From assembly GCF_001548675.1 (NCBI RefSeq), contig NZ_CP010834.1:1213501-1277500 (forward strand): a stretch of 64,000 bases of DNA, written 5' to 3'. Source of the stretch: Methanobrevibacter sp. YE315. GTDB lineage: Archaea; Methanobacteriota; Methanobacteria; Methanobacteriales; Methanobacteriaceae. The notes under the pieces were generated by a model. It ran no database searches. It saw nothing but the letters and a program-made list of their open reading frames with translations, and was not told the origin of the DNA. Numbering within the stretch: the first letter of the stretch is position 1; each line of letters begins with the position of its first letter. Position numbers and translations under genes: made by a program. This document shows positions 55,145 to 61,240 of this stretch, piece after piece.

Positions 55145-56176
55145 CTATTTACCATTTTTTGCCAAATCATATAAATTATCAATAATTACCTGGAACAAGT
55201 CATCAGTTTCAACATCGATTTTCTCATGAGGATTAACAATAAAATCCAATGCCTTATTGATAACCTCATCAGTATCAATTGACCTGAACATCAAACCCTT
55301 GTTGATATAGTACTGATCAACAGATAAAGTTTCACCAGGATAACATGAAATTACAGGGGTTTGCAATATTGCGGCTTCCCTATTCATTGTTCCACCGGCT
55401 CCAATGACCAAATCGCATTTTTTGATTAAGCTTGAAGTATCGACCGGAGGTTTTAAGATTGAAACGTTATCTATTCCTTCAAAAATTTCGGATTGTTCTT
55501 TAAATCTTGGCAAAATCAAGATATTCGCCACATTCTTCAACTCATCAACAATAGGAGATAAGACTGATTTTCTGCAATCCGCATCAAGATATGATGCAAG
55601 TGAAGGTTCAGGCCTCATTAGAATTGTTTTACGATGTTTTAAATTAAGATTTAAATCATCAAATACATTATCATTGTATTTGAAACTTTTAAAATGCATT
55701 AATTCGGAGGTTCCGTCATAAGAAATGATAGTGTTTGGGTCTGCACCGAATTTCATTAGTTTCCACATGTCAATGATTTTTGGAGTAATTATTCTGTCAC
55801 ATAAAGGCAATGTTAACTTGTTGGCCGCAAGGGCATGTTCGTTGTCTAAAACGTACAAACTAGGAATTCCTAAACCGAATGAGATTCTAGGAAGCTCTAT
55901 AGAATGCTTGCTAAGGGCAACATCCACCTTTTCATCATGTATAACATCGACAAGATTATAAACTCTTGAAGTGCTTTCCTTCAACTTATCATAAAGACTT
56001 ACACCATGTTTTCCGACAGATATGAAGTCTATATCATACATTTCCATTAATTTATGGATATCACCAAATTGCCTTGCTGTAACAATTACATCCTCACCTT
56101 CAGCCTCCAAGTATTTAATTACATCCTTAAAGAACCTAACATGAGGTGCATTTGAAATATCTATCCATACTTTCAT
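55145..56176 (-). CDS. DUF354 glycosyltransferase-like protein
   Basis: I take the ATG at 56176 (MKVWIDISNAPHVRFF); a GTG four codons upstream is also open but overlaps the GGTGGT ribosome site. The protein of 343 residues has the DUF354 text, VALSKHSIELPRISFG, LVIGAGGTMNREAAILQTPVISCYPG near the C-terminus, the latter like GT-B nucleotide-sugar sites. A GT-B glycosyltransferase role is likely. It follows hypB by 24 bases. Confidence 0.82.
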   Translation of the reverse strand: MKVWIDISNAPHVRFFKDVIKYLEAEGEDVIVTARQFGDIHKLMEMYDIDFISVGKHGVSLYDKLKESTSRVYNLVDVIHDEKVDVALSKHSIELPRISFGLGIPSLYVLDNEHALAANKLTLPLCDRIITPKIIDMWKLMKFGADPNTIISYDGTSELMHFKSFKYNDNVFDDLNLNLKHRKTILMRPEPSLASYLDADCRKSVLSPIVDELKNVANILILPRFKEQSEIFEGIDNVSILKPPVDTSSLIKKCDLVIGAGGTMNREAAILQTPVISCYPGETLSVDQYYINKGLMFRSIDTDEVINKALDFIVNPHEKIDVETDDLFQVIIDNLYDLAKNGK

Positions 56177-56200
56177 AAGAACCACCACATTAAATTAAAA

Positions 56201-56854
56201 TTAACTGTTCATAGCTTCTTCAATAGCTGCAATGATTTCATCTAAGCCTATTCCTTCTTTTAAGCTTGATTTAATAACTTTCACATTTGGATTTAATTTT
56301 TGAGCATCACAGACCATTTTATCAGCATCTGCACCTACTGCATCTGCAAGGTCCACCTTGTTGATTACAACCACATCGGAAGTTTGGAAAATGATTGGGT
56401 GTTTTTCTACAGTATCATCACCTTCAGTAACACTTACAACAACAATTCTTAAATGTGAACCGAGTTCAAAGTCAACAGGACAGATTAAGTTACCGACGTT
56501 TTCAATGATAACCATGTCCAAGTCATCCAATGGTAAATCTGCAAGTCCATGACCTACTAAATGTGCATCCAAGTGGCACTCTTTACCTGTATTCAAACCG
56601 ACGACAGGAACATTATGCTTTTCAATACGTCCTGCATCAAATTTGGATATTACATCCCCGGCTAAAACGCCTATTTTATAATCAGTATTATCAATAATTT
56701 CTTCTACAAGAGTTGTTTTACCAGAACCGATTGCTCCGACAAAATCAACACAGAATATCCCATTATCTTCTAATTTATGTAAATTTTTGTGAGCTAATTT
56801 TTTATTAGCGTCCATAATGTTTTTTGCTACTTCTACATCTGCTATTTGGTGCAT
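56201..56854 (-). CDS. hypB: Hydrogenase nickel-insertion GTPase HypB
   Basis: The G1 loop GAIGSGKTTLVEEI is near residue 41, and the metal pair sits in GKECHLDAHLVG. VIENVGNLICP and VVINKVDLADAVGAD are further GTPase motifs. There is no His-rich N-terminus. HypB delivers nickel to hydrogenases with HypA, which lies 18 bases upstream. Length 217 is normal. Confidence 0.96.
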   Translation of the reverse strand: MHQIADVEVAKNIMDANKKLAHKNLHKLEDNGIFCVDFVGAIGSGKTTLVEEIIDNTDYKIGVLAGDVISKFDAGRIEKHNVPVVGLNTGKECHLDAHLVGHGLADLPLDDLDMVIIENVGNLICPVDFELGSHLRIVVVSVTEGDDTVEKHPIIFQTSDVVVINKVDLADAVGADADKMVCDAQKLNPNVKVIKSSLKEGIGLDEIIAAIEEAMNS

Positions 56855-56872
56855 TTTTTCATCTCCTATAAT

Positions 56873-57250
56873 TTAAGCATCATCAGGTTTTTCTATAACA
56901 ATATTTTTAACAACAATGTCTTTACCGTTTAAGGTTTCTACATTGAGACTATCGCACTTTGGACATTTAACCATCGGTGCGTAATGGTCTTTATCATCAA
57001 GAATAGCTTCACCGTTAAAGTCACAATCATAGCATTTGATTTCAGCAGGAATTTCTTCAAAATTAATTTCTGCATCTTCCATTATAGTATTTTCAATCAA
57101 TACTCCTAATATGAACTGTAATTGTTCGGGATTAATCATGGCTAACCTACCGACTTCAACAGTTACTTCATTAACCTCAGTTGCATTATTTGCTTCAGCA
57201 GTATCTAGTACTGCATTAATAATACCCTGAGCCATAGATAATTCGTGCAT
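56873..57250 (-). CDS. hypA: Hydrogenase nickel-incorporation protein HypA
   Basis: A 125-residue protein starting MHELSMAQGIINAVLDTA, where MH is the nickel site, with two zinc pairs CYDCDF and CPKCDS. It binds nickel and docks to hydrogenase precursors together with HypB, 18 bases downstream. Likely serves the F420- and Mvh-type hydrogenases of the cell, encoded elsewhere. Confidence 0.96.
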   Translation of the reverse strand: MHELSMAQGIINAVLDTAEANNATEVNEVTVEVGRLAMINPEQLQFILGVLIENTIMEDAEINFEEIPAEIKCYDCDFNGEAILDDKDHYAPMVKCPKCDSLNVETLNGKDIVVKNIVIEKPDDA

Positions 57251-57390
57251 TTTACTACTCCTTTACTATAAATATTAATATTATAAATATTGTTTTGTTA
57301 ATTTATAAAAGTATTTAATATTTGAGTAATATTGAAGTAATAATATTGAAATTAAAAAAAAGATATTGGTTAAAAAATTAACCAATCAAA

Positions 57391-57696
57391 TTATAAATCA
57401 GTAGCGTCTGCATCAAAAACGTTTATTTCAAGATCTGCAGCAAGTAATCCATCAATGTTTTTACCGAAATTAAGGAAATGTTCAGTTTGTAAATGTTTTC
57501 CTAAAATTTCCTTGGATTCCCATTGTTCTACAAACATCAATGAACCGTCACCAGTGTTTGCAAATAAATTATAATCTACATTCCCATCTTCTAATTTAGA
57601 TTTAGTGATTAAATCTTGTGCAAAATCAATGACCTTTTCTTTTGCAGATTCATCATTTGGAATAGCTTTTGCTAAAACAATTATCATATTTTCCAC
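57391..57696 (-). CDS. Antibiotic biosynthesis monooxygenase (ABM) fold protein
   Basis: A 101-residue dimeric alpha-beta barrel (ABM/YgiN type): IIVLAKAIPNDESAKEKVIDF, DYNLFANTGDGSLMFVEQWESKE and HFLNFGKNIDGLLAADLEI. The family includes quinol monooxygenases and many proteins of unknown activity. An oxidative-stress role is possible. It lies downstream of fno copy 2 with a 150-base gap that holds an imperfect inverted repeat. Confidence 0.85.
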   Translation of the reverse strand: MENMIIVLAKAIPNDESAKEKVIDFAQDLITKSKLEDGNVDYNLFANTGDGSLMFVEQWESKEILGKHLQTEHFLNFGKNIDGLLAADLEINVFDADATDL

Positions 57697-57742
57697 CTGT
57701 TTAATAATTTATATCTTACTCTTATTAAAATTTATTAAAAAT

Positions 57743-57832
57743 GAAAGATAGATAAAATAGACATTATTTGTGAATTTGAAAGATTACAAAGGTTGAGAGT
57801 GCAATAAATAATTATCTATTCTATCTACTTTC
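57743..57832. repeat. Long imperfect inverted repeat between fno copy 2 and the ABM gene
   Basis: Left arm 57743-57761 begins gaaagatagataaaataga; the reverse complement of 57815-57832 is gaaagtagatagaataga, with one gap and one change. The match continues weakly inward (attatt on both sides). It could form a stem about 90 bases long overall, between the two genes. Confidence 0.5.
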
Positions 57833-57846
57833 ACACGAAAACATTC

Positions 57847-58521
57847 TTAAAATTTAATTCCAGTAATTCTTAAACCACCATAATGGGATTTGTATTTAAT
57901 GTTTAATCCAATTAATAATGGAGTGATTTTCTCGATTATTCTTGCTTTTTCAAGTATTCCACAGTCGATTGTCTTAATTCCAGGAATCTTGTCAATTATT
58001 TCTGCTGCGATTTCTTTTGCTTCCTTGTCATCACCTGCAATCAAACAGTCACAGTCGATTTCTTCCGGGATGTTTGAGAGGTGTGAGTTTGAAATGTTAC
58101 AGAATGCGCAGATTACTTTTGCACCAGTACCTTCAAGAATCTTAGCGGTTCTTTCAGCAGCTGATCCTTCCATTAGGTCAACGAATCTGAATGGTTTTCC
58201 GCCAATTGCGGTTTCTAATGGTACTGTTGCATCCATGACTATTTTGTCTGTACAGAATTCTTTGATTCCTTCAACAGTAGGTTTTTGAGCGGCTAAAGGT
58301 ACTGTGAGGATTAATACATCTCCTGCTTTTGCAGCATCTTCGTTTGCCATTCCAACCATATTTAAATCATAGTCTGCTAATTCTTCTTTAGCTTTTGCAA
58401 CAACATCCAATGCTTTTTCTTCTTTTCTGGAACCAACAATTACTTCAACACCAGCAATAGCCAATCTTTCTGCGATTCCAAGTCCTTGTGGACCTGTTCC
58501 GCCGATAACACTAACCTTCAT
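57847..58521 (-). CDS. npdG: F420-dependent NADP oxidoreductase, copy 2
   Basis: The ATG at 58521 follows a GGTGAT ribosome site, so I prefer it to the GTG at 58530. The 224-residue product is nearly identical to the protein at 10834-11520, differing at Lys2, one Cys for Thr, and at the last residues (ITGIKF). It lies 63 bases after the alcohol dehydrogenase 2 gene, which makes NADPH, but a hairpin and T-run intervene. Expected to transfer that hydride to F420. Confidence 0.95.
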   Translation of the reverse strand: MKVSVIGGTGPQGLGIAERLAIAGVEVIVGSRKEEKALDVVAKAKEELADYDLNMVGMANEDAAKAGDVLILTVPLAAQKPTVEGIKEFCTDKIVMDATVPLETAIGGKPFRFVDLMEGSAAERTAKILEGTGAKVICAFCNISNSHLSNIPEEIDCDCLIAGDDKEAKEIAAEIIDKIPGIKTIDCGILEKARIIEKITPLLIGLNIKYKSHYGGLRITGIKF

Positions 58522-58532
58522 TAATATCACCT

Positions 58533-58576
58533 TAAAAAAAAAGAAAATAATATGTAATGAATTTAATCATTACATA
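58533..58576 (-). terminator. Hairpin and T-run between adh2 and fno copy 2
   Basis: tatgtaatga (58551-58560) and tcattacata (58567-58576) pair over ten bases with a six-base loop. On the transcribed strand a T-rich run ending in nine T follows. It sits just after the adh2 stop and before the fno ribosome site, so it could end or limit the transcript. Confidence 0.7.
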
Positions 58577-58584
58577 AAACATGT

Positions 58585-59661
58585 TTAGTCGAGATCTAAC
58601 ATTACTACAGGTTTGATTAAGTCTTTAGGTTTTTCTTTCATTAAGTAAAGAGCATCTTCGATTTTTTCAAGGCCTTTGAATTTGTGGGTAACTAATAATT
58701 CAGGGTCTTGTCTACCTGCTAATGCTAAGTCAGCAAGTCTTTCCATCCTTACTGCTCCACCAGGACATAATCCGTTTTTAATGTTGATGTTAGACATACC
58801 GCAACCCCATTCTACACGTGGGATTAATACGTTGTCAGCACCACTTAAGTAGTTTACGTTGGATACGGTTCCTCCTGCTTTTGCAGATTTGATTGCTTCA
58901 GCCCATGTGTTTTCTAAGTTACCACCTGCGATAACTACGGAGTCAACACCTGCGCCGTCGGTAAGTTCTCTTACTTGTTCGTCGATTGGTCCTTCTCTGT
59001 AGTTAATGATGTCGGTTGCACCGTATTTTTTAGCTACTTCGACGGAAACTGGACGGGTACCTGCTGCGAATAATCTACCTGCACCTAAACATTTTGCACC
59101 AGCAATAGCTGAAAGACCTACTGCACCAATACCGATAACAAGTACTGATCCACCTAATGGAATGTCAGCGTTTTCTGATCCCATCATACCGGTTGACCAC
59201 ATGTCGGTTAACATTACTGCACCTTCATCGGATAATCCGTCTGGTATGAATGTTAGGTTTGCATCTGCCATGTTTACGTGGAATCTTTCACCGAATACAC
59301 CATCTTTGAAGTTGGAGAATTTCCAACCACCAAGAGGTTCGGTTGTTTGTGAAGGGAATCCTCTTTGTGCTGCTTCATCATCCCAGTCAGGAGTAATAGC
59401 TGGAACGATTACACGGTCCCCAGGTTTAAATTTGGTAACTAAACTACCTACTTCAACAACTTCACCAACTGCTTCGTGTCCTAAAATCATATCAGTTCTT
59501 TCACCGATTGCGCCTTCCCATACTGTGTGAATATCGGAAGTACATGGGGATACACAAGTAGGTTTAATAATTGCATCCATTGGTCCACATTCAGGAACTT
59601 CTTTTTCGACCCAGCCGGTTTCTCCTATTTTCTTCATTGCAAATCCTTTAAAAGTTGCCAT
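58585..59661 (-). CDS. adh: NADP-dependent zinc alcohol dehydrogenase 2 (TbADH-like)
   Basis: A 358-residue medium-chain dehydrogenase. Catalytic zinc ligands are Cys40 (SPCTSD), His62 (LGHEA) and the Asp in LTDMWST. The nucleotide site GIGAVGL is followed by AGTRPVS, with Thr-Arg where NADP-specific TbADH has Ser-Arg. It is closer to TbADH in the DWDDEAAQRG region than adh1 is. A good ribosome site (GAGGTGA) precedes the ATG. It oxidises alcohols with NADP+; the next gene recycles NADPH through F420. Confidence 0.93.
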   Translation of the reverse strand: MATFKGFAMKKIGETGWVEKEVPECGPMDAIIKPTCVSPCTSDIHTVWEGAIGERTDMILGHEAVGEVVEVGSLVTKFKPGDRVIVPAITPDWDDEAAQRGFPSQTTEPLGGWKFSNFKDGVFGERFHVNMADANLTFIPDGLSDEGAVMLTDMWSTGMMGSENADIPLGGSVLVIGIGAVGLSAIAGAKCLGAGRLFAAGTRPVSVEVAKKYGATDIINYREGPIDEQVRELTDGAGVDSVVIAGGNLENTWAEAIKSAKAGGTVSNVNYLSGADNVLIPRVEWGCGMSNINIKNGLCPGGAVRMERLADLALAGRQDPELLVTHKFKGLEKIEDALYLMKEKPKDLIKPVVMLDLD

Positions 59662-60095
59662 TTTTTGTCACCTCTAAAATTAAGCCACTATTCAAAATTA
59701 ACATTATTAATAAAAATGATGTTAATAATAAATACTGACTTAATCCTATTTTAATTGAATAATATTTATAAATTTTTCTATTTGTTAAAAAATAATTAGT
59801 AATGTTTAAAACAATTTCCATAATATTTAACAAATTTACAAAATCAATTAAATAATGTCCAATATATATTACATTTATTAATCGATATAACAATGACTTC
59901 ATAACGAATAGAATGATATCAAAAAAAAAATATCAAAAAACTAAACAAAGAAAATTTTTTTAATGAATATGGTCAAAAAGAATATGAAAATGAATAAAAA
60001 CCTACAAAAAATATTAAAAGTTGTTAATTCATTAATTTTGCAATTAACAATACTTAAATATTTTACAAATTAAAAATTATATTGGAGATAGCATT
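59662..60095. other. AT-rich 434-bp divergent promoter region
   Basis: No gene is supported. On the adh2 side, a TATA-like element tttataaat lies near 59763-59773, with an eight-base inverted repeat (59697-59726) between it and the gene. On the other side, a GGAG ribosome site (60083-60086) precedes the aldo/keto reductase ATG. The middle contains several poly-A runs and nothing recognisable. Confidence 0.5.
59697..59726. repeat. Inverted repeat in the adh2 leader
   Basis: attaacat (59697-59704) and atgttaat (59719-59726) are exact reverse complements around a 14-base spacer, and attattaa/ttaataat (59703-59710, 59722-59729) gives an overlapping alternative pairing. It lies 36 bases upstream of the adh2 start. 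Confidence 0.45.
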
Positions 60096-61235
60096 ATGAC
60101 TTACAAATCAAAATTCGGTTTTGGTTGCATGAGGCTTCCGAAAACCGATGAAAATGACCCAACATCAATCGACCAGGACTTATTTGACCAAATGGTCGAT
60201 ATCTACATGGAAAAAGGCTTTAACTTCTTTGATACCTCATACGCTTATCACAATGGAATGAGTGAAGTGGCAATCAGGAAGGCTGTCGTTGAGAGATATC
60301 CTCGTGAATCATTTAAAATTTGTGATAAAATGCCAACCTGGGCACTAACCTGCGAAGAGGACAACGACAAATTTGTAAATGAAATGCTTGAAAGGCTTGG
60401 AATCGATTATTTTGACGTATTTTTAATTCACAATATTAATGTTCCATGGCTTAAAAATGCAATGAATGCCAATACCTTTGAATACATTAAAAAAATGAAA
60501 GAAAAAGGTGTTGCAAAAGAAATTGGAATCAGTTTCCATGAAAAATCAGATTTATTAAAGGAAGTCCTTGACGAATATGGTGAAATCCTTGATGTGGCCT
60601 TGCTTGAGCTCAACTATCTTGATTGGGAAGACCCATCAATTGAAGCCCATAAATGCTATGACCTGTGCGTTGAACATGGACTGGATGTTTATGTTATGGA
60701 ACCTCTAAAAGGAGGGGTTATTGTAAATCCTTCTGATGAAATAAGAAATGATTTTGAGGAGTTTAATCCCGATAAAACGATAGCCAGCCTTGCAATTAGA
60801 TTCTGCGCATCACTTGATCATGTCAAAATTGTTCTAAGCGGCATGAACAAAATGGATGATTTAATGGATAACTGCAACACATACGAAAATTTTGAAGTTT
60901 TAAGCAATGAAGAACAAGAATTTCTTGAAAAAATGGCAAAAAAACTCAAATCAACACTCGCCGTTCCATGCAGCGAATGCGGATACTGCATTGATGTTTG
61001 TCCTGAAATGATTCCAATTCAAGAATACTTCCATCTATACAATACTAGCAAAAACCAGCCCGAATCCAACATCTACAAATTATATTTCGATAAGTTAGCT
61101 GATGAAAAGGTACCTGCCAGTGCCTGTGATGATTGTAGAACCTGCATTGACTTTTGCACTCAGCAAATTGATATTTCTAAAGAATTAAAAAAAGTTTGCA
61201 AACATTTCGAAGAGGGTTTCAGTCCATATGGATGA
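60096..61235 (+). CDS. Aldo/keto reductase with C-terminal 4Fe-4S domain
   Basis: A 379-residue protein. Residues 1-290 are an aldo/keto reductase barrel: GCMRLP, FFDTSYAYHNG with the catalytic Tyr, and DVFLIHNIN with the catalytic His. The C-terminus has CSECGYCIDVCP and CDDCRTCIDFC, two ferredoxin-like cysteine sets. Such fusions occur widely in anaerobes and may reduce substrates with ferredoxin electrons. Substrate unknown. Ends five bases before the convergent helicase gene. Confidence 0.88.
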   Translation: MTYKSKFGFGCMRLPKTDENDPTSIDQDLFDQMVDIYMEKGFNFFDTSYAYHNGMSEVAIRKAVVERYPRESFKICDKMPTWALTCEEDNDKFVNEMLERLGIDYFDVFLIHNINVPWLKNAMNANTFEYIKKMKEKGVAKEIGISFHEKSDLLKEVLDEYGEILDVALLELNYLDWEDPSIEAHKCYDLCVEHGLDVYVMEPLKGGVIVNPSDEIRNDFEEFNPDKTIASLAIRFCASLDHVKIVLSGMNKMDDLMDNCNTYENFEVLSNEEQEFLEKMAKKLKSTLAVPCSECGYCIDVCPEMIPIQEYFHLYNTSKNQPESNIYKLYFDKLADEKVPASACDDCRTCIDFCTQQIDISKELKKVCKHFEEGFSPYG

Positions 61236-61240
61236 TCTCC

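Noticed and set aside
58522-58530. GTG start three codons before the ATG of fno copy 2
   Set aside because: It falls inside the GGTGAT ribosome site, and the other copy starts at the equivalent of the ATG.
59648-59902. Reverse 84-codon ORF upstream of adh2
   Set aside because: It is Ile/Leu/Asn-rich as expected of random AT-rich DNA and covers the adh2 promoter region.
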